A stretch of DNA of 64,000 nucleotides from Hyphomicrobiales bacterium (GCA_900473805.1 UCMS01000006.1:419736-483735); one strand, 5' to 3'. Shown: positions 54,407 to 64,000, numbered from the stretch's first letter. The notes: a model not told the origin generated them from the sequence alone. Made by a program: numbers and translations.

Positions 54407-57400
54407 ATGCCGGCACGCCAACGCATCATCCCCGTCCGCCGGGAGTATAACCGCTGGGTCGCCAACCAGACTCTGGAAGACTACGCGCTCCGCTTCACGG
54501 CCAAAAGCGCACGAAAATTCTCGTCCAGCCGCATATCCCAAACGGCGATCGGCGCGATCTCCTTCCTTGCGTTGGAAGCGATCGGCGGCACGATCACCAT
54601 TGCCTACGGGACCACGAACGCTTTCTTTGCCATCATTGTTGCTGCGGTGCTGATGCTGCTGGTTGGTGTGCCCATCAGCCGTTATGCCATCCGCCACGGC
54701 GTCGACATCGATCTGCTGACCCGCGGCGCCGGCTTCGGCTATATCGGCTCGACGATCACCTCGCTGATCTATGCCAGCTTCACCTTCATGCTCTTTGCCA
54801 TCGAGGCCTCGATCATGACCAAGGCGCTGGAACTCGCTTTCGGCATACCACTCTGGCTCGGCTACATCATCTCCGCCGTCGTGGTCCTGCCACTGGTGAC
54901 CTATGGGATCCGCATGATCTCGAAATTCCAGCTGTTGACCCAGCCTTTCTGGATCGTACTCAACATTCTGCCATTCATCTTCATTGCCTTCCTCGACTGG
55001 GAAAAGATCGACCTCTGGCGCGCCTTTGCCGGTGTGGGCCATTCGAACGCCCACATGGGCAGCGCTGCCCCTTTCGACCTCCTCGAATTTGGCGCGGCGT
55101 CCGCCGTCATCCTGGCCCTGATGCCGCAGATCGGCGAGCAGGTGGACTTCCTGCGCTTCCTGCCGCCCGAGGGGGCACGCAAGCTCCATCACCGCATCGC
55201 GATCTTCCTCGCAGGCTCCGGTTGGGTGGTGCTGGGCGTACCGAAACTGCTGGCGGGCTCATTCCTTGCCGTCCTGACGCTGTCGACGGGCGTACCCATC
55301 GGTGAGGCAGCCGATCCGGCCCATATGTACGTCGCCGCCTTCGGCTACATGATCCCGAACGAGACGGCCGCGATGCTGCTGATGGCCGGCTTCGTGGTAA
55401 TTTCCCAGCTGAAGATCAATGTGATGAATGCCTATGCAGGCTCGCTCGCTTGGTCGAACTTCTTCTCGCGCCTGACCCACAGCCATCCCGGCCGCGTCGT
55501 GTGGCTCGTTTTCAACGTCGCGATCGCCCTGCTTCTTATGGAGCTCGGTATCTACGGCCTGCTTGAGGAAACGCTCGGCATCTTCTCGATCATTGCGATG
55601 AGCTGGCTCTGCGCCATCTCCGCCGATTTGTTCATCAACAAGAACCTTGGCCTTTCGCCGCCGGGTATCGAGTTCAAGCGCGCCCATCTCTACGACATCA
55701 ACCCGGTCGGCTGCGGCACCATGCTCCTGTCGGCCAGCCTGGCGCTCGCCGCGCATTTCGGCGCCTTCGGCAGCCTTCTCGCCTCGCTGTCGACCTTTGT
55801 GACCCTCATCGCCTTTCTCATCTCTCCGCTGATCGCCTGGGCGACGGCGGGCAAGTTCTATCTCGCGCGCAAACCCCGCCAGAGCTGGAAGAATCAGACC
55901 GGTATCACCTGTTCAATCTGCGAACATCCTTTCGAGCCGGAGGACATGGCCTGGTGTCCGGCTTACGCCGCGCCGATCTGTTCCCTGTGTTGCACACTGG
56001 ACAGCCGCTGCCACGACATGTGCAAGCCGCATGCAAAGATCAACGCCCAGGCAGGCGCTGTCGCCCGCACCTTCCTGCCGGCCGTGCTCTTGGAAAAGTT
56101 CTCCACGCGGCTCGGCCGTTACGCCCTGACTGCCATGGCATCGATCTCGCTCATTGGGGCGATCCTTGCCCTCATCGCGCATCAGGTGAACGTGGCAACA
56201 CCCGCAATGACCGACGTCGTCAACCGCACGGTGCTGGTGGTCTTCTTCATCTTCGCCATCATCGCCGGTATCGTCTCCTGGTTCTACGTACTCGCCCATG
56301 ACAGCCGACTGGTGGCCGAGGAGGAATCCTCGCGCCAGAACACCCTGCTGCTCAAGGAAATCGCAGCCCACCGCAAGACAGACGCCGCCCTGCAGAACGC
56401 CAAGGAGACGGCAGAGGCGGCCAACCGCGCCAAGAGCCGGTATGTGGTGGGGCTTTCCCACGAGCTGCGAACCCCGCTCAACGCGGTGCTCGGCTATGCC
56501 CAGATTTTGGAGCGCGACGAGACCATACCCCTCCCCCGGCAATCGGCGATCAAGGTCATCCGCCGCTCTGCCGACCACCTGTCCGGTCTGATCGACGGGC
56601 TGCTGGACATTTCGAAGATAGAGGCCGGCCGCCTGCAGGTCTTCTCCAACGAAGTCAACATCCAGGATTTTCTCGACCAGCTCATCGACATGTTTGCTCC
56701 CCAGGCCGCGGCCAAGGGCATCCTCTTCGAGCACCAGCGCTCGCGCAACCTGCCGCTTTACGTCCGCACAGACGAGCGCCGCATCCGCCAGATCCTCGTC
56801 AACCTGCTGTCCAACGCCATCAAGTTTACCGACGAAGGCACGATCCGCTTCACGGTCGACTATCGCAGCCAGGTGGCCACCTTCACCGTCAGCGACACCG
56901 GCCGCGGCATCGCGGAAAAGGACCTGACCCGCATCTATGAACCCTTCCAGCGCGGCGAGGCCGACAATATTCGCCCGCAGCCGGGCCTTGGCCTGGGGTT
57001 GACCATCACCAAACTGCTGACCCAGACGTTGGGCGGCGAAATCTCGGTGGTCAGCGAGCGAGACAAGGGATCGACTTTCAGGATCCGCCTGATGCTGTCG
57101 GCAATCGACCGGCCGAACACGGCGCCGGCCCCCGAACGCAAGATCGTCTCCTATACGGGCCCGCGCCGCACCATCGTCGTCGTCGACGACAACGAGGACC
57201 ATCGCGAACTGATGCGCGAGGTACTGGCGCCGCTGGACTTCGTCGTGCTGACGGCAGCCGGTGGCCTCGAATGCCTGACGCTCATCGAGGGTGTGAAGGC
57301 GGACCTCTTCCTGGTCGACATCGCCATGCCCGGCATGAACGGCTGGCAACTGGTTGAGAAGTTGCGCGATGCCGGGCAGAAGGCACCGATCCTGATGCTG

Positions 57401-57790
57401 TCCGCCAATGTTGGCGATGCCCCGGCCCCCGGCGGCGAGGGTCACGACGACGCGATCACCAAGCCTGTGGACATCTCGCGCCTGCGCGACAAGCTCGCCC
57501 GCTTCCTCGGTCTCGACTGGATTTATGCCGACGATCCGCGCCTGTTGCAGCCCGCGCTTCAACCGCAAAAGCCGGTGTCACCGGGAGCGGCCCATCTGGA
57601 GGAGTTGATCAGTCTCTGCGACATCGGCTACATCCGCGGCATCGAATCCAAGCTTGCCGAACTGGCGGGACTGGGAAGTAACGCCGCATTCGTCGAGACC
57701 GCCCGTGCCCATGTCCAGGCTTTCGACCTCGCCGGTCTGCGCAGCTTCCTCACCTCCTTCGAAAGCGCCAGGGAGGCCATCGATGGCTGA
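54407..57790 (+). CDS. NCS1-permease-like hybrid sensor histidine kinase with Cys-rich domain
   Basis: A 1127-residue multi-domain protein. Residues ~40-490 form a 12-TM transporter of the cytosine/purine/allantoin permease type (NQTLEDYALRFTAKSARKFSSS start; TITIAYGTTNAFFAIIVAAV). Residues ~500-545 are a compact Cys/His cluster (CSICEHPF, CSLCCTLD, CHDMCKPH), likely zinc-binding. Two further TM helices (~570-640) lead to a HisKA domain (phospho-His in GLSHELRTPLNAVLGY, ~680), an HATPase (NLLSNAIKFTDEG; DTGRGI; PGLGLGL), a receiver (VVVDDNEDHRELM; phospho-Asp in LFLVDIAMPGMNGW) and a ~90-residue C-terminal helical region. It overlaps the response-regulator start. Likely senses or gates on a nitrogenous solute. 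Confidence 0.95.
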   Translation: MPARQRIIPVRREYNRWVANQTLEDYALRFTAKSARKFSSSRISQTAIGAISFLALEAIGGTITIAYGTTNAFFAIIVAAVLMLLVGVPISRYAIRHGVDIDLLTRGAGFGYIGSTITSLIYASFTFMLFAIEASIMTKALELAFGIPLWLGYIISAVVVLPLVTYGIRMISKFQLLTQPFWIVLNILPFIFIAFLDWEKIDLWRAFAGVGHSNAHMGSAAPFDLLEFGAASAVILALMPQIGEQVDFLRFLPPEGARKLHHRIAIFLAGSGWVVLGVPKLLAGSFLAVLTLSTGVPIGEAADPAHMYVAAFGYMIPNETAAMLLMAGFVVISQLKINVMNAYAGSLAWSNFFSRLTHSHPGRVVWLVFNVAIALLLMELGIYGLLEETLGIFSIIAMSWLCAISADLFINKNLGLSPPGIEFKRAHLYDINPVGCGTMLLSASLALAAHFGAFGSLLASLSTFVTLIAFLISPLIAWATAGKFYLARKPRQSWKNQTGITCSICEHPFEPEDMAWCPAYAAPICSLCCTLDSRCHDMCKPHAKINAQAGAVARTFLPAVLLEKFSTRLGRYALTAMASISLIGAILALIAHQVNVATPAMTDVVNRTVLVVFFIFAIIAGIVSWFYVLAHDSRLVAEEESSRQNTLLLKEIAAHRKTDAALQNAKETAEAANRAKSRYVVGLSHELRTPLNAVLGYAQILERDETIPLPRQSAIKVIRRSADHLSGLIDGLLDISKIEAGRLQVFSNEVNIQDFLDQLIDMFAPQAAAKGILFEHQRSRNLPLYVRTDERRIRQILVNLLSNAIKFTDEGTIRFTVDYRSQVATFTVSDTGRGIAEKDLTRIYEPFQRGEADNIRPQPGLGLGLTITKLLTQTLGGEISVVSERDKGSTFRIRLMLSAIDRPNTAPAPERKIVSYTGPRRTIVVVDDNEDHRELMREVLAPLDFVVLTAAGGLECLTLIEGVKADLFLVDIAMPGMNGWQLVEKLRDAGQKAPILMLSANVGDAPAPGGEGHDDAITKPVDISRLRDKLARFLGLDWIYADDPRLLQPALQPQKPVSPGAAHLEELISLCDIGYIRGIESKLAELAGLGSNAAFVETARAHVQAFDLAGLRSFLTSFESAREAIDG

Positions 57791-58706
57791 AGCCGCAAAG
57801 CGCGATATCGTCCTGCTCGTCGACGACAGCCCCGATGCACTCGGTTTCCTCACGGAAGCGCTGGAAGCCTCAGGCTATTCGGTGCTGATCGCGACCTCTG
57901 GCCACGCGGCACTGTCGATCGTCGCCCGCATCAGCCCCGATCTGATCCTCCTCGATGCCGTGATGCCCGGCATGGACGGTTTCGAGACCTGCCGTGCGCT
58001 GAAGGCCGAACCGGTCGTGGCCCAGGTCCCCGTGATCTTCATGACTGGACTGACCGAGACGGAACATGTGGTAAAGGCGCTGGAATGCGGTGGCGTCGAC
58101 TATCTCACCAAGCCGATCAACATCGATGAGCTGCGCGCGCGAATCCGCGTCCATCTGTCGAACGCGCGGTCGGCTCAAAGCGCCCGCGTGGCTCTCGATG
58201 CCGCGGGCCGGCATCTGTTGGCCATCCGCGGCGACGGGCAGGTGCACTGGACGACACCACAGGCCAATCGGCTGATCGAGACCGCGACAGGTCATGCCGA
58301 GGGTATCGGCGACGTTGCCAGAGCAGCCGCCAGTTGGCTTCGGGCCCGCCGGGCCGGCACGTCGACGCAATCGGACTCCAGCTTCCCCTTCCCGGGCGCA
58401 ACCGGCCTTCCCCTCACCCTCTCCCTGCTCGGCACGATCGGCGCGGACGAATATCTTTTCCGCCTCACCTCGGCGAACCGTCAGAGCGAGGATGAGATGC
58501 TGCGCGAACGCTTCGGCCTGACGCATCGCGAAAGCGAAGTGCTGCTCTGGATCGCCAAGGGCAAGGCCAACCGCGACATCGGCGAGATCCTCGGCTTGTC
58601 CGCCCGCACGGTGAACAAGCATCTCGAGCAGATCTACGCCAAGCTGGGCGTCGAAAACCGCGCCTCGGCCGCCGTCAAGGCCGCAGATGTGTTGCGCGAG
58701 ACCTGA
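57783..58706 (+). CDS. Two-component response regulator, REC - linker - LuxR HTH
   Basis: A 307-residue regulator. The receiver (residues ~8-125) has VLLVDDSPDALGF, phospho-Asp in LILLDAVMPGMDGFETC, and the Thr and Lys switch residues (IFMTGLTE; YLTKPIN). A ~110-residue middle region of unassigned fold follows, then the LuxR-type HTH (LTHRESEVLLWIAKGKANRDIGEILGLSARTVNKHLEQIYAKLGV). Its ATG overlaps the kinase stop by 8 bases, so the pair is cotranslated. Target genes may include the nearby urt operon. Confidence 0.94.
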   Translation: MAEAAKRDIVLLVDDSPDALGFLTEALEASGYSVLIATSGHAALSIVARISPDLILLDAVMPGMDGFETCRALKAEPVVAQVPVIFMTGLTETEHVVKALECGGVDYLTKPINIDELRARIRVHLSNARSAQSARVALDAAGRHLLAIRGDGQVHWTTPQANRLIETATGHAEGIGDVARAAASWLRARRAGTSTQSDSSFPFPGATGLPLTLSLLGTIGADEYLFRLTSANRQSEDEMLRERFGLTHRESEVLLWIAKGKANRDIGEILGLSARTVNKHLEQIYAKLGVENRASAAVKAADVLRET

Positions 58707-58829
58707 GCACATCAGATCGGACAGGTGGACGCGCAAGCGCATGTGGCATCGCCCCGCGCCGCCGACCGGGCATCGCCCTAGACGAGCGAAGCCGCCAGCC
58801 TACCGTCAACCGACCGCAAGGACAGGATC

Positions 58830-59363
58830 ATGGACAATTTCGTCATCGTCACCGGATGCTCCGGCGGCGGGAAGTCAACGCTCCTCAAGGCATTGCAGGA
58901 CCGGGGCTTTGCGACAGTCGAGGAACCTGGAAGACGCATCGTCCGTCATCAGCTGGCGATCGGCGGCAGGGCATTGCCCTGGATCGATCTGAAGGCCTTC
59001 GCAGAAGAGGCAATCCGCGTCGCCCGAGAGGACCGAGATCGCATGAAGGGGCATGATGGCTGGGTCTTCTTTGATCGCAGCCTCTTTGATGCTGCCTCCG
59101 CCCTCGCATCCGCGACCGGCAACTCAGCGGCAATCAAGTCCCTGAGAGCGGACGCGCGCTATCACCGCCGCGTCTTCGCCGTCCCGCCATGGCCCGAGAT
59201 CTTCGCGAAGGATGACGAGCGCCAACACGACTTCGCAGCCGCTGTTGAGGAATATGACAGGCTCGCCACCCACTACGCAGACCTTGGGTATGAATGGACG
59301 ATCATTCCGAAAGCATCCGTCGAGGAACGTGTCGACTTCGTGCTGCGCGCCCTGCCCTGCTGA
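58830..59363 (+). CDS. AAA-type P-loop ATPase (AAA_28)
   Basis: A 177-residue single-domain NTPase: Walker A VTGCSGGGKSTLLKAL, a probable Walker B/lid (GWVFFDRSLFDAAS) and VPPWPEIFAKDDERQHDF, as in AAA_28 kinase-like proteins. These resemble nucleoside or small-metabolite kinases but lack characterised substrates. AAGGACAGGA precedes the ATG. It is isolated and followed by a terminator shared with the convergent livK. Confidence 0.85.
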   Translation: MDNFVIVTGCSGGGKSTLLKALQDRGFATVEEPGRRIVRHQLAIGGRALPWIDLKAFAEEAIRVAREDRDRMKGHDGWVFFDRSLFDAASALASATGNSAAIKSLRADARYHRRVFAVPPWPEIFAKDDERQHDFAAAVEEYDRLATHYADLGYEWTIIPKASVEERVDFVLRALPC

Positions 59364-59382
59364 GGGATCCCCAAAACGCAGA

Positions 59383-59407
59383 AAAGCCCGGCACGAAGCC
59401 GGGCTTT
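59383..59407. terminator. Bidirectional intrinsic terminator
   Basis: AAAGCCCGGC and GCCGGGCTTT form a perfect 10-base stem with loop ACGAA between the convergent ATPase gene and livK. A/T-rich flanks on both sides allow termination in either direction. Confidence 0.92.
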
Positions 59408-59430
59408 CCTTGTCGCCGTAATGGCAGACC

Positions 59431-60546
59431 TTATTGCGGGACGTAGGTGAACTTGCCGTCCGCGCTCTTCTTCCACTCGTACATGATGTAGCCGGGGATC
59501 TTCGGGTCGCCCTTCTCGTCGTAGGAGATGTCGCCGAGAGCGGTCGGGAACGGGCCCTTTTCCTTCATAGCCGTTGCGACGGTTTCGGCGTCGACCGAAC
59601 CGGCAGCCTTGGCGGCACCGGCGATGACCTGCATAGCAGCATAGGAGTAGAGCGTGTAAGCTTCCGGGTTGAAGCCGGCAGCCTTGAACTTCTCGACGAG
59701 TTCCTTGTTGGCCGGGTTCAGGGTCGGATCCGGGCCGAAGGTGTTGAGTGTGCCTTCGACGGCGTCGCCGGCGATCGAGGCCAGTTCGTTCGAAACGATA
59801 CCGTCACCCGAAACGAGCGTTGCCTTCAGGCCCTGGTCAGCAGCCTGACGGATGATCAGACCAGCTTCGGTGTGGAGACCACCCCAGTAGATGATCGAAA
59901 CGCCGGCTTCCTTCATCTTCGCGATCAGCGCGGAGAAGTCCTTGTCGCCAGTCGTGACGCCTTCGTACATGACTTCGGTCAGACCACCGGCATTCATCGC
60001 CTTCTTGGTTTCATCGGCGAGACCCTGGCCATACGGGGTCTTGTCGTGAACGATGGCGATCTTGGCGTCCTTGAACTTTTCAACGAGGTAGGCACCGGCA
60101 ACCGCACCCTGCTGGTCGTCACGGCCGCAGGTACGGAAGGTGTTCCACAGACCACGCTCGGTGAAGACCGGGTTGGTCGCAGCCGGGGTAATTTCGAGGA
60201 TGCCGTTTTCGGCATAAACTTCCGACGCCGGGATCGAGACGCCCGAGTTGAAGTGACCGATCACGAACTTGACGCCGTCGGCAACGAACTTGTTGGCAAC
60301 GGAAATGCCCTGCTTCGGATCGGAGACGTCGTCGCCGAGCACGATCTTGATCTGTTCGCCATTGATGCCGCCAGCGGCATTGATGTCGGCGGCAGCCTGT
60401 TCGGCGCCCTTCTGGAGCTGTGCACCGAAGGCAGCGTTCGGACCGGTCAGCGGACCGGCGACGCCGACGAGGATGTCAGCCCAGGCGTTGCCGCTGAAGG
60501 CAACCATGGCCGACAGCGCAACCGCCGAGAGGAGAGACTTCTTCAT
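59431..60546 (-). CDS. livK: Branched-chain amino-acid ABC transporter substrate-binding protein
   Basis: A 371-residue Leu/Ile/Val-binding protein with signal peptide [24 protein letters not shown], then [33 protein letters not shown]. Further family blocks are [23 protein letters not shown] and [17 protein letters not shown]. It delivers branched-chain amino acids to LivHM. GGGAG precedes the ATG. It is downstream of the rest of the liv genes, separated by 142 bases, so it may have its own promoter. Confidence 0.95.
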   Translation of the reverse strand: MKKSLLSAVALSAMVAFSGNAWADILVGVAGPLTGPNAAFGAQLQKGAEQAAADINAAGGINGEQIKIVLGDDVSDPKQGISVANKFVADGVKFVIGHFNSGVSIPASEVYAENGILEITPAATNPVFTERGLWNTFRTCGRDDQQGAVAGAYLVEKFKDAKIAIVHDKTPYGQGLADETKKAMNAGGLTEVMYEGVTTGDKDFSALIAKMKEAGVSIIYWGGLHTEAGLIIRQAADQGLKATLVSGDGIVSNELASIAGDAVEGTLNTFGPDPTLNPANKELVEKFKAAGFNPEAYTLYSYAAMQVIAGAAKAAGSVDAETVATAMKEKGPFPTALGDISYDEKGDPKIPGYIMYEWKKSADGKFTYVPQ

Positions 60547-60688
60547 ACTGTTACTCCCAGTTTTTTATGCGGGTTTGGGTTTGAAAACCGTGCGCAATAC
60601 CCGCTCTCACTGCGCCGGAAAACTGTTCCACTCGTTATTTCAAGCCGAGGCTCTCTGTCGCCAATCTGTGACAGAAAACAACACCTTG

Positions 60689-61042
60689 TCAATCTTTGTT
60701 CTTCCACGAAAGATACGATGTTCTCTCATAGAGCCAGTAATAGTTGTCGACCATCTGGGTCGTCCGCCGCGCCTGAAATCCGGCGAGCGCAAAGGCCAGA
60801 AGCAGCACCACATCGATGACGTAGTAGAACGGGCTGATGAACGGCCCGCCGAACAACGAAAAGTGCAGGAACCGCATCGCAACACCCAGTCCGAGCACTG
60901 CGATGAACACGCTGCCATAGCTCTGCCAGTTCTCCGCAACTGCCTTGCCCGTGCGCCAGGCAGTCCAGAAACCAAGCAAGAGCACCAGGAACCTCAGCAC
61001 GAGCCGAACGGTGGTGTCGCTTTCGAAAAACAATCCTTGCAT
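60689..61042 (-). CDS. DUF6867-like small membrane protein of the liv locus
   Basis: A 117-residue protein with three TM helices (LVLRFLVLLLGFWTAWRTG, VFIAVLGLGVAMRFLHFSLF, VIDVVLLLAFALAGFQAR) and a conserved polar C-terminus (TQMVDNYYWLYER). This family is found between livF and livK in rhizobia and may be an accessory part of the transporter. GGAGGA precedes the ATG; it follows livF by 18 bases. Confidence 0.8.
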   Translation of the reverse strand: MQGLFFESDTTVRLVLRFLVLLLGFWTAWRTGKAVAENWQSYGSVFIAVLGLGVAMRFLHFSLFGGPFISPFYYVIDVVLLLAFALAGFQARRTTQMVDNYYWLYERTSYLSWKNKD

Positions 61043-61060
61043 GTCAAATCCTCCGCGCGC

Positions 61061-61789
61061 TCAATGATGGCCGCCTTCGAGATAGGCCGCCCGGACCGAC
61101 GGATCGGCGAGCAGTTCCTTGCCCGTCCCGCTCATGGTGACATTGCCGTTCACCATGACATAGGCACGGTCAGAGAGCTTCAGCGCGGCAAACGCGTTCT
61201 GCTCCACGAGGAAGACGGTCAGTCTCTCTTCCTCGTTCAGGCGCTTGATCTGCTCGAAAATGCCCTTGACGATCAGCGGTGCGAGACCGAGCGACGGTTC
61301 GTCGAGCAAAAGCAACTTCGGCCGCGCCATCAGCGCACGGCCGATGGACAGCATCTGCTGCTCACCACCCGACAGGGTGCCGCCGCGCTGGTTCTGACGT
61401 TCCTTCAGACGCGGGAACATGGTGAAGACCTTCTCCACGTCCTCCGCAAAGAACTTCATATTGTCGAGACCGGCGCCCATCTGCAGGTTTTCCATCACGG
61501 TCATGCGCGGGAAAATGCGACGACCTTCCGGCGACTGCGCGATGCGGCGACGGGCGATCAGGTGCGTCGGCAGTTTGGTGATGTCCTCTCCGTCGAAGAC
61601 GATCTGGCCGGCGCGTGCCTGTGGGCTGCCGCAGATCGTCATCATCAGGGTCGACTTGCCGGCACCGTTGGCGCCGATCAGCGAGACGATCTCGCCTTTG
61701 TGGACCTCGACATTGACACCGGCGAGCGCACGGATATTGCCGTAATAGGTCTCGACGGCAGAGACTTTCAGAAGCGGTTCAGAGGACAT
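61061..61789 (-). CDS. livF: Branched-chain amino-acid ABC transporter ATPase LivF
   Basis: A 242-residue ATPase: Walker A GANGAGKSTLMMTI, Q-loop region SPEGRRIFPRMTVMENL, signature LSGGEQQMLSIGRAL, Walker B LLLLDEPSLGLAPLI, switch LVEQNAFAAL. It overlaps the livG stop by one base (TGATG). It drives LivHM with LivG. Confidence 0.96.
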   Translation of the reverse strand: MSSEPLLKVSAVETYYGNIRALAGVNVEVHKGEIVSLIGANGAGKSTLMMTICGSPQARAGQIVFDGEDITKLPTHLIARRRIAQSPEGRRIFPRMTVMENLQMGAGLDNMKFFAEDVEKVFTMFPRLKERQNQRGGTLSGGEQQMLSIGRALMARPKLLLLDEPSLGLAPLIVKGIFEQIKRLNEEERLTVFLVEQNAFAALKLSDRAYVMVNGNVTMSGTGKELLADPSVRAAYLEGGHH

Positions 61790-62661
61790 CAGTTGTTCCC
61801 TCCGGCAACGGCTTCGACTTCATGGATCGCTTCGTCCAATTCTTCATCCTCGACACCCAGATAGGCCGCGATGACCTTCGGGTCGTTCTTAACGTGATCG
61901 GGCGTGCCGTCGGAGATCTTCTGGCCGTATTCCAGAACCACCACGTGGTCCGAAATCTGCATGACGACGGACATGTCGTGCTCGATGAGAAGCAGCGAGG
62001 TGCCTTCGTCACGGATGCTCCTGAGCAGCGTGTTGAGCGCGAGCGATTCCTTCGGGTTGAGACCGGCGGCGGGCTCGTCGAGGCAAAGAAGCTCGGGTCC
62101 CGTGCACATGGCGCGGCAGATTTCCAGACGACGCTGCGCGCCGTAAGGCAGGTCGCCGGCCGGGTCGTCGGCGCGATCGATGAGATCGGCCTTTTCCAGC
62201 CAGTAGCGCGCCTTCTCGATCGCCTCGCCGGCCGCCTTTTTATAGGCCGGCATGCCGAGCAGACCGAGAACCGTATAGCCCGACGCCTTCATCAGCGCAT
62301 TGTGCTGCGCCACCAGAAGGTTTTCCAGAACGGTGAGGCCCGAGAACAGGCGGATATTCTGGAAGGTACGGGCGACCTTCGCCTTCTTCGGGATTTCGAA
62401 ATCCGGAAGGCGCTCCAGCAGGAACTCCTGGCCGGACCTCTGCCGCAGCGTGATCATGCCCATGGTCGGCCGGTAAAAGCCGGTGATGCAGTTGAAGACG
62501 GTCGTCTTGCCGGCACCGTTGGGGCCAATCAGCGCGGTGATTTCGCCGCGCTTGGCTTCGAAGGAGAAGTCGTTGATGGCCATCAGACCACCAAAGCGCA
62601 TCGACAGATGCTCGACTTTCAGGATGGTGTCATTGCTCATTGTCGTGTTCCCGGAGGTCAT
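61789..62661 (-). CDS. livG: Branched-chain amino-acid ABC transporter ATPase LivG
   Basis: A 290-residue ATPase with Walker A GPNGAGKTTVFNCI, Walker B LLCLDEPAAGLNPKES, and switch LLIEHDMSVVMQIS. The expected LSGGQ signature appears as DLPYGAQRRLEICRAM, normal for LivG. The ATG at 62661 overlaps the livM stop by one base; ATG 62640 (MSNDTILKV) is an alternative start. Confidence 0.95.
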   Translation of the reverse strand: MTSGNTTMSNDTILKVEHLSMRFGGLMAINDFSFEAKRGEITALIGPNGAGKTTVFNCITGFYRPTMGMITLRQRSGQEFLLERLPDFEIPKKAKVARTFQNIRLFSGLTVLENLLVAQHNALMKASGYTVLGLLGMPAYKKAAGEAIEKARYWLEKADLIDRADDPAGDLPYGAQRRLEICRAMCTGPELLCLDEPAAGLNPKESLALNTLLRSIRDEGTSLLLIEHDMSVVMQISDHVVVLEYGQKISDGTPDHVKNDPKVIAAYLGVEDEELDEAIHEVEAVAGGNN

Positions 62662-64000
62662 CAGCCGTGACCCTCCTTGGTGAAGCTGCCCGAGACGGCC
62701 TTGCGTTCCTTGAGGAAGGCCGTCGGCTCTCTGCTGCCGACGAAACCGCGCGGCTTGAACAGCATGACCACGACCATGGCCAGACCGAAGAGCAGCATGC
62801 GGTAGAGCTCCGGCGTGAAGTCTTCGCCGAAGATGTGCTTCAGGAACTCCATTTCACGCAACGCTTCCGTGCCGCCGATCATGACGATGGCCGCAACCGC
62901 GATACCCGTCAGCGAACCCATGCCGCCGAGAACGACGATGGCGAGGATAACGGCGGATTCGAGGAAGACGAAGCTTTCCGGGGAAACGAAGCCCTGGCGG
63001 GCGGCGAAGAAAGAGCCGGCGAAACCGCCGAACATCGCACCGATCGCAAACGCCGTCAGCTTGGTCGTCACCGTGTTGATGCCGAGCGAACGGCAGGCGA
63101 TCTCGTCCTCGCGCAGCGCTTCCCAGGCACGGCCGATCGGCATGCGACGCAGCTTGATCGTCACATAGGCGGTCAGGCAGCAGAGTGCCAGGATCACGTA
63201 GAAGAGGTAGATCTTGTAGTAGGCCGACGACATCGGCAGGCCGAAGGTCTTCGCGAAGCCATCGGCAGACGCGTTGAACTCGATACCGAAGAAGGTGGCC
63301 TTCGGAATGCTCGAGATCCCGAAGGTACCCTTGGTAACTTCCTGCCAGTTGATCAGCACCAGTCGGATGATTTCCCCGAAGGCGAGCGTCACGATGGCGA
63401 GATAGTCACCTTTGAGACGCAGGACCGGAAAGCCGAGAATGATGCCCCAGAAAGCGGCCAGGATGCCGGCGAGCGGCAGCAGGATCCAGAAGGACAGACC
63501 GAAATTCTGCGCGAGAAGCGCATAGGAATAGGCGCCGACCGCGTAGAAGGCGACATAACCGAGGTCCAACAGACCGGCGAGACCGACGACGATGTTGAGC
63601 CCCCAGGCCAGCATCACGTAGATCAGGATCTGGATACCGAAGTTGTCGATGAACTTCAGAGATCCCTGTACGCCACTCAGCGCGACGATGACAGGCGGAT
63701 AAAGGATCAGGGCGAGAAGAGCGATCTTCAGGAAATGCGTCTTGAAGAAGCTCGGCTTTGCATCGATGTCGTGAACCGGCATGGCTGCCGATTTCTTCTC
63801 CTTGCGCGCCGAAAGCCAGGGCGCGAAGAAAGCGACCATGGCGAAACGGCCCACGGCAGCAATGATCACGAAGATCGCCAGCATGCCCCAGCGCGTATAC
63901 CAGATCAGCTCGTTGCTGATGTTCTGGTCGGTCTTGATGCCGATATAGAGGCTGAACAAGCCGAGGGCCAGAAGGCCGGCGAACAGGCCTTCCTTGACGG
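62661..64000 (-). CDS. livM: Branched-chain amino-acid ABC transporter permease LivM (5' end outside window)
   Basis: Reading is open through the window edge (upstream residues [13 protein letters not shown] are visible), so the start is missing. About 445 residues are present. They include an N-terminal hydrophobic region not in small LivM proteins, then the core [50 protein letters not shown] and the coupling motif [19 protein letters not shown]. The long N-terminus is usual in Proteobacteria. livH is expected just upstream, beyond the window. Confidence 0.95.
   Translation of the reverse strand, partial: VKEGLFAGLLALGLFSLYIGIKTDQNISNELIWYTRWGMLAIFVIIAAVGRFAMVAFFAPWLSARKEKKSAAMPVHDIDAKPSFFKTHFLKIALLALILYPPVIVALSGVQGSLKFIDNFGIQILIYVMLAWGLNIVVGLAGLLDLGYVAFYAVGAYSYALLAQNFGLSFWILLPLAGILAAFWGIILGFPVLRLKGDYLAIVTLAFGEIIRLVLINWQEVTKGTFGISSIPKATFFGIEFNASADGFAKTFGLPMSSAYYKIYLFYVILALCCLTAYVTIKLRRMPIGRAWEALREDEIACRSLGINTVTTKLTAFAIGAMFGGFAGSFFAARQGFVSPESFVFLESAVILAIVVLGGMGSLTGIAVAAIVMIGGTEALREMEFLKHIFGEDFTPELYRMLLFGLAMVVVMLFKPRGFVGSREPTAFLKERKAVSGSFTKEGHG

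Overview
The window looks like chromosomal DNA of an alphaproteobacterium of the Rhizobiaceae (Rhizobium / Agrobacterium / Ciceribacter type). The reasons are high GC, the gene families present (ExoD, the RutR-regulated pyd/pre genes, urease genes interleaved with rhizobial hypotheticals, a urt urea ABC transporter, DUF6867 beside liv genes, an Omp25/31-like barrel), and short GC-rich palindromic repeats of the RIME kind between genes. The genus is inferred from gene content only.

Layout. 1-3.1 kb: a peptide-modification trio (circularly permuted ATP-grasp, alpha-E protein, transglutaminase-like protease), then a J-domain-like protein. 3.1-6.4 kb: a MarR regulator, tRNA-Arg(CCG), an ABC-F ATPase and a serine recombinase. 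6.7-8.5 kb: an orphan protein followed by a secreted trypsin-like protease. 8.6-10.5 kb: truncated hemoglobin, DUF423, VOC, a small coupled ORF and DUF2325. 10.8-13.5 kb: dihydropyrimidine dehydrogenase preT-preA. 13.7-18.1 kb: a GGDEF-EAL protein, ExoD and a DMT exporter. 18.1-27.5 kb: a reductive pyrimidine catabolism locus with RutR, beta-ureidopropionase, an embedded MazE/MazF-like pair, dihydropyrimidinase, a cupin and an NMT1/THI5-type ABC importer. 27.8-33.2 kb: an RND efflux pair and an outer-membrane barrel. 33.5 kb: a Crp/Fnr regulator behind a perfect FNR/FixK box. 34.2-44.4 kb: a minus-strand urease cluster (ureD, A, B, C, E, F, G) interleaved with small or unusual genes. 44.5-50.4 kb: the urea ABC transporter urtABCDE. 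50.7-53.8 kb: heme oxygenase and bacteriophytochrome. 54.4-58.7 kb: an NCS1-permease-like hybrid histidine kinase and a LuxR-type response regulator. 59.4-64 kb: a branched-chain amino-acid transporter (livK, DUF6867, livF, livG, partial livM).

The central theme is acquisition of organic nitrogen. PreTA, dihydropyrimidinase and beta-ureidopropionase degrade uracil or thymine to beta-amino acids, CO2 and ammonia. UrtABCDE imports urea and urease hydrolyses it. The permease-like kinase next to urt is a good candidate for sensing a nitrogenous solute. The observations most worth checking are that kinase/regulator pair together with two inverted repeats in front of urtA, the orphan gene plus secreted protease beside a recombinase, a GT29-like protein inside the urease operon, and a toxin-antitoxin pair inside the pyrimidine operon.
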